A DNA stretch of 64,000 nucleotides, taken from [Leptolyngbya] sp. JSC-1. Lineage in GTDB: Bacteria > Cyanobacteriota > Cyanobacteriia > Elainellales > Elainellaceae. Position 1 is the first letter of the stretch. Every line of letters begins with the position of its first letter. The stretch spans positions 2,927,015-2,991,014 of the forward strand of contig KL662191.1 in NCBI GenBank assembly GCA_000733415.1. Reading direction: 5' to 3'. The position numbers were made by a program, and so were the translations under genes. Shown in pieces: positions 25,532 to 32,942 of this stretch. The notes beneath the pieces are model-generated. The model worked only from the letters and a program-made list of their open reading frames with translations, did not search any database and was not told the origin of the DNA.

Positions 25532-26335
25532 ATGGGTACTGATACGGCGCGGGGGCCTTTGGTCATCATTGGCGGCGCTGAAGATAGGGACGGTGAGTGC
25601 ATCGTTCTGCGAGAGTTTCTGCGCTTAGCAGGCGGATTGCAGGCTCGGATTGCGGTGATGACGGCAGCCACCAGCATGCCCGAAGAAGTCGGAGATGACT
25701 ATATTCGTATTTTTAAGCGGTTGGGGGCTGATTCTGTCGAGGCCGTACACACTGAAGACCGGGAAGACTCCAGACGCGAAGACTCACTCCGCATCATCGA
25801 ACAGGCGACCGGCATCTTCTTTACTGGGGGCGATCAGTCCCGCATTGTAGACTTTATTCGCGGCACGCCACTGGATCAGGCGATTCACAGACGGCACGAG
25901 GAAGGCGTCGTGATTGGTGGAACGAGTGCAGGGGCAGCCATGATGCCTGATGAGATGATTGTCGGCGGCGCGTCGGTCTCGAATCCCAGCGTCGATGCGG
26001 TCAGCATGGGGCCTGGAATGGGCTTTTTACCTGGCGTTGTGATCGATCAGCACTTTGCCCAACGAGGCCGCCTCGGTCGTCTGCTGGCCGCTCTGGTGCT
26101 GCAACCTGCTGTGTTGGGTTTGGGCATTGATGAAGACACGGCGATTATTGTCAACGGCGACGAGTTTACCGTCGTGGGCCGGGGCAGCATCACTGTTGTG
26201 GATGAAACCACCGCCACTCACAACAACCTAGAAGGCTTGCTCAAAGATGAGCCGATTGCCCTGTGTGACGTTAAGCTGCATATTTTGCCCCACGGCTATC
26301 GCTTTAATCTAAACACGCATCAACCGTTGGTGTAA
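25532..26335 (+). CDS. cphB: Cyanophycinase (peptidase S51)
   Basis: 267 residues, the usual size. Cyanophycinase hydrolyses the storage polymer cyanophycin to beta-Asp-Arg dipeptides in the cytoplasm. The nucleophile motif GGTSAGAAMM places the catalytic serine at residue 132, the same number as in the characterised Synechocystis enzyme (from memory). VIIGGAEDRD (11-20), FFTGGDQSRI (96-105) and the VVIDQHFAQRGRLGRL block are also typical. AGGAG lies about 10 bases before the ATG. It is followed after 13 bp by a metallohydrolase, so the two form an operon. No cyanophycin synthetase gene is in the window. Confidence 0.93.
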   Translation: MGTDTARGPLVIIGGAEDRDGECIVLREFLRLAGGLQARIAVMTAATSMPEEVGDDYIRIFKRLGADSVEAVHTEDREDSRREDSLRIIEQATGIFFTGGDQSRIVDFIRGTPLDQAIHRRHEEGVVIGGTSAGAAMMPDEMIVGGASVSNPSVDAVSMGPGMGFLPGVVIDQHFAQRGRLGRLLAALVLQPAVLGLGIDEDTAIIVNGDEFTVVGRGSITVVDETTATHNNLEGLLKDEPIALCDVKLHILPHGYRFNLNTHQPLV

Positions 26336-26348
26336 GAGGCAGGCAATC

Positions 26349-27410
26349 ATGACAACTCTGATTCAGCCGGAAACACAGCTGCCGCAGACGGTCTACACGG
26401 GCGATATCATCCAGAAAGTGCCGGTGATCAGTTGGTTAAATGTCAACGACCTTGAACCCGGTCAGCATCGCTTCTTCTTTCAGGGCGTGCAGATGGGCAC
26501 AGGCCAGCACTGGTATGTGCCGGTCATGGTTGCCAAAGGGATACGAGCTGGTAAACGCATCGCGCTAACGGCAGGTGTGCATGGTGATGAGTTAAGCCCA
26601 GTCAAAGCGGCACAGCAGGTCATGGCCGCTCTTGATCCGACCCAAATGACCGGCACAGTGATGGCGGTCTATGACCTTGCTCGCCCCGCTAAGGAGTACA
26701 CGCAGCGCCAGTGGCCGGTGGCTCAAAAAGGTGGCTCCCTGATCGACCTGAATCGTGTCTGGCCAGGCAATGAGACGGGCGATGATACTCCCACTCGCCA
26801 TGCGGGTCTGCTCTGGAATCGACTGTTCAAACCGAATGTTGATATCGCGCTGGATTACCACACAGCCTCCACAGGCGGTGATTTCACGATGTTTATCTTT
26901 GCTGACCTCCGCCGACCAGAAATCCGACAACTGGCTGAACTATTCCCAGCCGAACAGATCAAGGATGATCCAGGCGAGGGCGGTTCGCTGGAAATGGCCT
27001 TTGTGCAGGCGGGCATCCCGGTTCTGACTGTTGAGATTGGCGGTCCCCGTAGGTTTGATCGAAACAAGATTGCGATGGCTGTTGAAGGCAGCCTGAATGT
27101 GCTGAAACATTACCAGGTGATGTCGGGACCGTTGGGCCGCACCTCGAAAGAAGCAGGTACTTTCTTTGGCAATGCCTTTGAAACAATTCGGGCCACGACT
27201 GGCGGCTACCTGGAAATGCTGGTCGATCTGCGGGACAAAGTAACGCCCGGTCAGCTCGTGGCAATTCAGCGCAACTCGTTCGGTGATGTGGTAGCTGAGT
27301 ACAAAGTGAGTGTAGCTGGCGAAGTGGCAACGATTACCCGCGATGCGTTGAATGAACCTGGCTCCCGGCTGTTGCAAATTCTGTACAACCGTACTGAGTT
27401 GGGTGGATGA
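26349..27410 (+). CDS. Succinylglutamate desuccinylase/aspartoacylase family metallohydrolase
   Basis: 353 residues. Zinc ligands of the M14-like AstE/AspA family are intact: His78 and Glu81 in GVHGDELSP, and His171 in DYHTAS. The DLNRVWPG motif (133-140) is also typical. C-terminal residues about 270-350 form a small beta domain (GGYLEMLVDLRDKVTPGQ) common in this family. Substrates of the family are N-acyl amino acids or small peptides. Placement 13 bp after cyanophycinase suggests a substrate related to aspartate or arginine metabolism; a role in beta-Asp-Arg processing is only a hypothesis. A hairpin at 27525-27560 could end the operon. Confidence 0.85.
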   Translation: MTTLIQPETQLPQTVYTGDIIQKVPVISWLNVNDLEPGQHRFFFQGVQMGTGQHWYVPVMVAKGIRAGKRIALTAGVHGDELSPVKAAQQVMAALDPTQMTGTVMAVYDLARPAKEYTQRQWPVAQKGGSLIDLNRVWPGNETGDDTPTRHAGLLWNRLFKPNVDIALDYHTASTGGDFTMFIFADLRRPEIRQLAELFPAEQIKDDPGEGGSLEMAFVQAGIPVLTVEIGGPRRFDRNKIAMAVEGSLNVLKHYQVMSGPLGRTSKEAGTFFGNAFETIRATTGGYLEMLVDLRDKVTPGQLVAIQRNSFGDVVAEYKVSVAGEVATITRDALNEPGSRLLQILYNRTELGG

Positions 27411-27524
27411 GTAGATGAGTAGATAAATGGATGGGTGGCTATGCACCGAGTTGGGATACAAAGCAGAGTTACTGTAGAGTGCTGTGACGAGTGAATTGCT
27501 TAGCCAAATACCATACGATAATCA

Positions 27525-27569
27525 GGAGAATATCAACTAGAAACCTGGTTTGAATTCTCCAGTTGGTTT
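27525..27569 (+). terminator. Candidate hairpin terminator after the cphB operon
   Basis: GGAGAAT (27525-27531) pairs with ATTCTCC (27554-27560). A nested AAACC-T-GGTTT stem (27541-27551) lies inside, and AGTTGGTTTT follows. The T-run is weak (four T), so terminator function is uncertain. It lies about 115 bp after the metallohydrolase stop and also faces the minus-strand HdeD gene. Confidence 0.35.
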
Positions 27570-27661
27570 TGAAATGAATGCGATTGCGGCACGGCAGCTC
27601 AACTGGTAGCTGGCAGAAGGTGCTAGTTTATGACGTTGTTTATTCAGGACTTAGCCAGAAC

Positions 27662-28201
27662 CTACCGATGCGGGACGGCAAGCCCCATCATCCAAATGCC
27701 TTGGCCGATAAAACTCACCCCGATCCAAAACCCGATAATCCAATCGGCCCGTAGCGGCCAAGCGGACCAGATGAAAATGCCAACCATAATTCCCAGCAGT
27801 CCGCTAAGCAGTACCCAAGTCCAACGGGTAGCCGGACGAATCCAGAAGGCGAGAATTACCTGCACGACTCCGATCAGGAAAGTCGTAATTCCTAGCAGCA
27901 GCGTCAGTGCAAGTGCGCTTTTAAACACGTTAGACAACACCAAAATGCCCGCGCCCAGACAAAGCAGCCCCAGCAGTAGCCTCCAGAGCAACTGACCTCG
28001 TGGCGATCGCACTGCATAGACTAGCAGATCCAGCCCCGCCAGCATAAAGATCCAGCCAAACACCACCGTTGAGGCAATCGTTGCATAGGTTGGGCGAGCA
28101 ATAGCCACCAGCCCCAAAAGCGCTAGTAGACCACCCACGAGCATTTCTAGTTTGGAGCGTTTGGCTCGATTCCTGCTCTCTGCTTCAGAGTCACTAGTCA
28201 T
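27662..28201 (-). CDS. HdeD family membrane protein (DUF308), copy 2
   Basis: 179 residues with a charged N-terminus (SEAESRNRAKRSKLEM) and six hydrophobic helices in three pairs. Characteristic motifs: LLALLGLVAIARPTYATIAS, the basic loop RSPRGQLLWRLLLGLL, and a W-rich end (ADWIIGFWIGVSFIGQGIW). The sequence is the most divergent of the three HdeD copies: the YRWP-type motif becomes SAWPLRAD. A HIP1 octamer is inside the gene at 28003-28010. It lies 45 bp downstream of the secreted paralogue B and probably shares its transcript. Confidence 0.85.
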   Translation of the reverse strand: MTSDSEAESRNRAKRSKLEMLVGGLLALLGLVAIARPTYATIASTVVFGWIFMLAGLDLLVYAVRSPRGQLLWRLLLGLLCLGAGILVLSNVFKSALALTLLLGITTFLIGVVQVILAFWIRPATRWTWVLLSGLLGIMVGIFIWSAWPLRADWIIGFWIGVSFIGQGIWMMGLAVPHR

Positions 28202-28246
28202 GCGGATCTCCCGAATATCAGAACTTGAATATCAGAACTGCCTCAA

Positions 28247-28960
28247 CTAGAACTGCTTTAATCCGGCAAAGCGAGTTGCACTATCTCGCACCCTTGTATT
28301 GCAGGTAGAAGAAATCACCCGTGCATCAAACACTTCAATTTCGCAGCTGCCAGTAGCATTGATCACCTCTAAGTTATTGGCTGAAGAGGCAAACCGTTGC
28401 ACCTGTCCTCGCAACACAAAGCTGTTAGCCCCTGTACTGCGCGTACTGCGAATTCGCCCGCTGTAGTTCACCTGCGCTCCGGTTCCGGGGGGAACAGCCA
28501 ATGAAAAGCTGAAGTTATTCGTGCTGTTAAAACTTAGCATCGCATCAGTTTCCCGCTCGTTGCCAAACACCGAACCGCTGGCTAGCCCTCGACCTTCAAA
28601 CGAACCCTCGGTTGGCACCGTTGTTGAATTACCCGAACCGTTTGAGTCGGGTAAATTGGCAATGGTTGCCGATCGAGAAGCATTGTCATAGGTGCAGCGA
28701 ACATCGTAGGTGTTCCCGCCCCGCCTGACATTCAGAATCACATCGGAACCAATCATTTGCCCGCCACTGCCAGAGATGGGCATGGTAGAAACAACTTGGT
28801 TAACCGTGAGGCGCTGCTGTTCTGCCTGGTTTCTACAAGCTTCTCGAGCACGCCCCATTTGAAATTCCTGCTCATTGATTTGCGCATAGCCTTGAGGAGC
28901 CAACGCAACTCCGATCACGGCGGCTGTAATTCCAGTCCAAACACCAACTTGCTTAAACAT
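28247..28960 (-). CDS. Secreted hypothetical protein, paralogue B
   Basis: 237 residues, clearly homologous along its length to the protein at 18940-19656. Shared blocks are QMGRAREAC, QLTVNxVVST-type, GSGGxMIGSxVILNVxRGGxTYDVRC, a variable Ser/Gly linker, EGRGxASG-type, and the end CEIEVFDARVISSxCNT ... RFAGLKQF. The signal peptide is residues 1-26 (WTGITAAVIGVALAPQGYAQ). Four cysteines are conserved between the two copies. It is followed by HdeD copy 2, whereas paralogue A is followed by META and Fe-S genes. Function unknown; periplasmic or cell-surface location inferred. Confidence 0.75.
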   Translation of the reverse strand: MFKQVGVWTGITAAVIGVALAPQGYAQINEQEFQMGRAREACRNQAEQQRLTVNQVVSTMPISGSGGQMIGSDVILNVRRGGNTYDVRCTYDNASRSATIANLPDSNGSGNSTTVPTEGSFEGRGLASGSVFGNERETDAMLSFNSTNNFSFSLAVPPGTGAQVNYSGRIRSTRSTGANSFVLRGQVQRFASSANNLEVINATGSCEIEVFDARVISSTCNTRVRDSATRFAGLKQF

Positions 28961-29029
28961 TGTGGTTTCTCGAAAGAATGAAATGATGGATAGATACAGC
29001 GTTTTTCACTCATGTGAGGTATGGGAGGT

Positions 29030-29078
29030 GTGGGGGCTTCGTCCCCACGCAGGGGCACTGCTCCTGCACCCCGTTTTT
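29030..29078. repeat. Paired GC-rich hairpins
   Basis: GTGGGG (29030-29035) pairs with CCCCAC (29043-29048) over a GCTTCGT loop. GCAGG (29049-29053) pairs with CCTGC (29063-29067). ACCCCG and TTTTT follow to 29078. On the plus strand the T-run makes this terminator-like, but no plus-strand gene precedes it. Confidence 0.5.
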
Positions 29079-29133
29079 CGTACTTCACTAGCCTGAAAAA
29101 GGCTGTAATTACTAATGAATCTTCTGAATCCAA

Positions 29134-29158
29134 GCATTCAGGGGCACGACCTGAATGC
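29134..29158. repeat. Perfect 9-bp inverted repeat
   Basis: GCATTCAGG (29134-29142) and CCTGAATGC (29150-29158) flank the 7-base loop GGCACGA. No T-run on either side, so it is more likely a structural repeat or a binding site than a terminator. Confidence 0.6.
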
Positions 29159-29798
29159 CTTTGCATGCCTCTAAATAGCTGCCTGCTAGTCTAAGCCGTA
29201 GCCATCTAGTAGCCATCTAAGCGATGGTCGTCTTTTGGATGAGGACAACCGTTCAACTGTTACCTGGCTAATGCCTAATTAGATTAAACCCATAGCAGCC
29301 ATTTGGAGCTTTAGTCAGAATAGGCGTTAAACTTGAGCTTGCTCAAATTTGCTCAGCATTTTTTCAGCTTTCTAGTCTAAACACTTTATCGTTTCTGGGT
29401 TCAGATCTTCTGCTACTGCTGCCATTTTGAGTTGCTTTTTGCTCCTCAATTGCGTGCCTCAGATCACCTGCTGTAGATGCCTAAAAACCTACTAAGCAGA
29501 TACGTGCCAAGGCATTTCCCCTGACAATCGAGCCACTATTCAAGCCCCTATTATAGGGCAGCTACAGAACCGTAGTTTCATCAGCAATCAAAAAAATGTT
29601 GCCGCAAAAGATACCATTATCCGATCTCGTAGGTAAACAATCAAATAACCTGTAACGTTGCGTAAACTTTACCTCTGTAGTAGTTTTGTAGTAGTTTAGA
29701 CCCAACTCAAGGTCAACCGAGTCACAGTCAATTGAGTCGTGTGAAAGCTCGGGAAGTTGAAATTTTGTGTGTAATTCGCTCGCTCATCCATGTTCTTG

Positions 29799-29901
29799 AC
29801 GTATTCTTTAACTTAAGAAAATACGTATAGAATACAGGGGTGTACTATTAAATGTACTAGAGAGATCTAATAGAAAGATCTAATAGAGAGATGTGCTAGA
29901 G
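29799..29901 (+). promoter_or_regulatory. Inverted repeat and tandem 13-mers upstream of HdeD copy 3
   Basis: TTGACG (29796-29801) is a -35-like element. ACGTATT (29799-29805) is mirrored by AATACGT (29820-29826). GTAC-N8-GTAC lies at 29842-29857. Three 13-mers follow: AGATCTAATAGAA (29863-29875), AGATCTAATAGAG (29876-29888) and the degenerate AGATGTGCTAGAG (29889-29901). The dense arrangement suggests regulated transcription of HdeD copy 3. Confidence 0.35.
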
Positions 29902-30090
29902 ATAAATGCCGAAGATCATTGCGTTTCGGGTCTAGTAGTCCGCAATTGTGAAGCAGCTATTGGCAAAATCTAGCGTGGGCGAATAGCTGAGCTAGTTTTT
30001 TGCAGTTGCCGCTAGTGATTTAACCCATATTCAGTTGATTGATAGTTGTTGATTGATAGTTGAACTGTCTAAACATAACGAGGTGAATTT

Positions 30091-30651
30091 ATGACGACTG
30101 ATTTTCAACCTGAAGTTCAGATCAGAAAAGCAACGGGCTGGGTAATTGCCCTCAGCATTGGTTTAATTATTCTCGGCGTGATAGCGATTCTGCTACCAGG
30201 GATCGCGTCTGCCTTTTTTACCTCTGTCATGGCTTGGATCGCAATCATTAGCGGTGCCGTGATGATTGTAGAGGCATTTCAATCTCGCCCACTGAGAGGC
30301 TTTTGGCTGAATTTATTGGTTGGCATTGCCTATGTGATTGCCGGTATTTACATCCTGTTCAACTTGGGAGCGGCGGTAGTAGCCTTAACCTTTGCTTTCG
30401 GCATTCTGTTCATCGTGGAAGGAATTTTTACCATCATCATGGCCTTTACAAACCGGGCCGGTCATCGCATGTCTTGGTTGGTAGCGCTGAACGGAATTGT
30501 GACTTTGATCTTGGGCATCCTGGTGCTGAATCGCTGGCCTGATAGCTCTCTTTGGCTGATTGGTTTGTATGTGGGTATCAGTCTGTTGCTGAGTGGCATC
30601 TCGTTACTGGTGGCGGCGATGGCGGCACGGCGGGCGGTCACTAGTGCGTGA
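30091..30651 (+). CDS. HdeD family membrane protein (DUF308), copy 3
   Basis: 186 residues, six helices in three pairs. It shares GFWLNLLVGIAYVIAGIY and LGILVLNRWPDSSLWLIGLYVGI with copy 1 (13525), its closest relative here. CGAGGTG about 7-8 bases before the ATG is a reasonable ribosome site. Its stop codon overlaps a GTG start in GTGA at 30648-30651, so the next membrane protein may be translationally coupled to it. Known role of the family: acid resistance of E. coli HdeD; cyanobacterial function unknown. Confidence 0.88.
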   Translation: MTTDFQPEVQIRKATGWVIALSIGLIILGVIAILLPGIASAFFTSVMAWIAIISGAVMIVEAFQSRPLRGFWLNLLVGIAYVIAGIYILFNLGAAVVALTFAFGILFIVEGIFTIIMAFTNRAGHRMSWLVALNGIVTLILGILVLNRWPDSSLWLIGLYVGISLLLSGISLLVAAMAARRAVTSA

Positions 30652-31355
30652 GCAGAGCACGGGAAAAAGCATCGATCAAACTTGTGGATCAGGTGCATCA
30701 ACTCGGTTTGACCAACACCCAAACTTTCATGAAGAAGAGCAATAGCATATTCAGTGAGATTTACACACTCGACCCAGTCACCAATTGCTACATCATCGAG
30801 ATTGGGTTGGATCAATACGCCGATATCTTTGATGAGTGGGATCCAGCTCCTTTTAAGCGACGATCCCTCGATCCTGATCTGGAGCTTTACTTAAAAGGTA
30901 GTTCCGAGGAAATTCCTCTGCGTCATCCAATTGAGTTGATGTTTCTCATGCCTGCAGGTAGCCGCAATGAGGCGCTAGAGCAGGCTGCACGGCATGGGAT
31001 CAGGAACAGTATTGCCTTCAAAATGTATTTGCTCAGAAAAGAGCTGAAAAAAACTCAGTTCCGCTTAGTGCGCTATGTTCTGCTTGGGTTTGTGTTTTTA
31101 TGGGCAGGGCAAATCTTCCCCGATCGGTTCGGAGAAACCATGTTAACCTCGCTCTTGGCTGAGGGGGTATTCATCGGCGGTTGGGTGTTTCTATGGGAAG
31201 CCGTCTCGCTGTTTTTCTTCACTGATCTGGAACTGTATGAGCGCTATCGCGCCTATAAACGATTGCTGAATGCGCCGGTGTTTTTTCGTGAAGTGTCGAG
31301 CCAGAGCTTGGCTGAAATTAATCGCCAGAGTGAAAACGATATCGAAATAACCTAA
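30648..31355 (+). CDS. Unknown membrane protein, possibly coupled to HdeD
   Basis: 235 residues from the GTG at 30648, which overlaps the HdeD stop by four bases (GTGA). An alternative start is the ATG at 30729 (208 residues). Neither has a strong ribosome site, so translational coupling is the main support for the GTG. The first half is soluble and acidic, with SEIYTLDPVTNCYIIEIGLDQYADIFDEWD and EIPLRHPIELMFLMPAG. Two hydrophobic helices (about 143-160 and 172-191) follow, then a charged tail (ELYERYRAYKRLLNAP). No family recognised. The gene pair suggests that it works with HdeD in the membrane (inference). Confidence 0.7.
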   Translation: MSRAREKASIKLVDQVHQLGLTNTQTFMKKSNSIFSEIYTLDPVTNCYIIEIGLDQYADIFDEWDPAPFKRRSLDPDLELYLKGSSEEIPLRHPIELMFLMPAGSRNEALEQAARHGIRNSIAFKMYLLRKELKKTQFRLVRYVLLGFVFLWAGQIFPDRFGETMLTSLLAEGVFIGGWVFLWEAVSLFFFTDLELYERYRAYKRLLNAPVFFREVSSQSLAEINRQSENDIEIT

Positions 31356-31400
31356 CTAATGCTAAGTAGAACAACATAATTAGATATGAAACCTAAAGGA

Positions 31401-31443
31401 GGTGTTGTCGCCCTTCGAGCGGCGACACCCTGATCTTAGTTTT
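31401..31443 (+). terminator. Candidate terminator after the HdeD-partner pair
   Basis: GGTGTTGTCGCC (31401-31412) pairs with GGCGACACC (31421-31429), with a small bulge, around the loop CTTCGAGC. TTTT follows at 31440-31443 after a short spacer. The stem is strong; the T-run is short. It lies about 45 bp after the unknown membrane gene. Confidence 0.5.
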
Positions 31444-31478
31444 AATGAAGTTGAATGACTTATCTGAATGACTGCTAA

Positions 31479-32903
31479 ATGATTGCAATTCAAGCCCCAG
31501 ATCATGACATCGCCACGCTAAATTCGCCTCGGCCAATGTCGGTGGCAGAACGGTTAGCTGCCGGAAAAGCACTGCGCCAAACCGTGAAACGCTCAGAGCA
31601 TGGCATCTACCCGCCTGCGGCCAACCGCGAAGACCCGGTCGCTATTCTGGAAGCTCAAGCCCAAACCCGCCTGCCGGATCTGGTGCCAATTCGCTATGCC
31701 CGCATGTTAACGTCTCCGTTTGCCTTCCTGCGCGGTTCTGCTGCCATTATGATTCGGGACGTTGCCCCAGCTCCCACCACCGGTCTGATCGTGCAGGCAT
31801 GCGGTGATATGCATCTGTCGAACTTTGGCGTGTTTGCCTCTGCTGAGCGCAACCTGATGTTTGCTATCAACGATTTCGACGAAACCCATCCTGGCGCTTG
31901 GGAGTGGGATCTGAAGCGTCTGGTGGCGAGTGCGGTGGTAGCAGGTCGCTTTTTAGGAGCAGATCGGGTGCTGTGTGAGGCGGCAGTGCGGTCTGTGGTG
32001 CAGTCTTACCGACAGCATTTGCAAGAATATGCCGAAATGGGCTATCTGGAGCTGTGGTATACCTATATCAAGGAAGACGAGTTGCTCCAGAAGTTACCGG
32101 ATGAGTCGCGTCGGCGGGCCAGTCGGCTGTTCCTAAAAGCGCGCAATCGTAACCACCTCCAGGTGTTGGAAAAAATGACCAACCTGGTCGATCAACACCA
32201 CCACATTATCGAATCGCCGCCGCTGGTGATGCGGATGGAAACCGATCAGGACGGACGGCCCATTACCGAGGTGATTGCTCCCTTGATGCAGGATTACCTG
32301 AACTCTCTTAACGCCGAGCGGCGCTTTTTGCTGTCGCGCTATCGCATTTTGGACGTGGCTCGCAAAGTGGTGGGCGTGGGCAGTGTGGGAACGCGCTGCT
32401 GGGTCGTGTATCTGGAGGGCAAAGACCACAATGATCCGCTATTTCTGCAAATTAAAGAGGCGCAGCCCTCGGTATTGGCTCCCTATGCCCAGGTGCAGCA
32501 TGACGACCGACTGCCGGACGATCATCAAGGGCAGCGGGTGGTTGTCGGACAGCGGCTCATTCAGGGAGCACCCGATATTTTTCTGGGCTGGGGCACATTA
32601 CAGGGCATTCACTACTACATTCGCCAATTGCGGGATATGAAGGGCGGCGTCAAGCTGGAACCCGGCAAGTTTCGCCCTGCTTCTCTGCCCGACTATTGCG
32701 AACTTTGTGGCTGGGCGCTGGCGTTAGCTCATGCCGATTCGGGGGATGCGGCCATGCTGGCTGGCTATGTGGGTACGAGCGAAGCCCTAGACGATGCATT
32801 GGTAAAATTTGCCCAAGCCTATGCCGATCAAACTGAACGGGATCACGACCAACTGGTTGCTGCGGCCCGTCAAGGCCGAATTCCGGTGGCGGATGAATTT
32901 TGA
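31479..32903 (+). CDS. DUF2252 domain protein (kinase-like fold)
   Basis: 474 residues, the usual DUF2252 length. The family has a phosphotransferase-like core: GDMHLSNFG (109-117) matches the catalytic-loop HxDxxxxN-like pattern, and NDFDE (131-135) the metal-binding DFD. LRGSAAIMIRD before them is another family signature. Substrate unknown; similarity is to aminoglycoside and sugar kinases. It is followed 39 bp later by a transglutaminase-like gene on the same strand, so the two may form an operon. The ATG at 31479 has no evident Shine-Dalgarno; MSVAERL at residue 20 is a possible later start. Confidence 0.85.
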   Translation: MIAIQAPDHDIATLNSPRPMSVAERLAAGKALRQTVKRSEHGIYPPAANREDPVAILEAQAQTRLPDLVPIRYARMLTSPFAFLRGSAAIMIRDVAPAPTTGLIVQACGDMHLSNFGVFASAERNLMFAINDFDETHPGAWEWDLKRLVASAVVAGRFLGADRVLCEAAVRSVVQSYRQHLQEYAEMGYLELWYTYIKEDELLQKLPDESRRRASRLFLKARNRNHLQVLEKMTNLVDQHHHIIESPPLVMRMETDQDGRPITEVIAPLMQDYLNSLNAERRFLLSRYRILDVARKVVGVGSVGTRCWVVYLEGKDHNDPLFLQIKEAQPSVLAPYAQVQHDDRLPDDHQGQRVVVGQRLIQGAPDIFLGWGTLQGIHYYIRQLRDMKGGVKLEPGKFRPASLPDYCELCGWALALAHADSGDAAMLAGYVGTSEALDDALVKFAQAYADQTERDHDQLVAAARQGRIPVADEF

Positions 32904-32942
32904 CTAGAACCCCATAAGCATGATTTGTAAGCAGCGTGATCA

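Larger units (their letters stand above)
28961..30090. other. Long gene-free region with hairpins and tandem repeats
   Basis: About 1130 bp with no convincing gene. Two GC-rich hairpins (29030-29067) and a perfect 9-bp stem (29134-29158) lie at the left, and a near-palindrome and tandem 13-mers (29799-29901) at the right, near HdeD copy 3. The middle (about 29200-29790) is AT-rich and has no recognised signal. It should hold the promoters of paralogue B (left) and HdeD copy 3 (right). An unannotated small RNA is possible but not supported by any named family. Confidence 0.45.

Noticed and set aside
27585..27625. tRNA-like segment (AGCTCAACTGGTAGCTGG)
   Set aside because: It looks like a D-arm, but no acceptor stem, anticodon stem or TTCGA loop could be placed around it.
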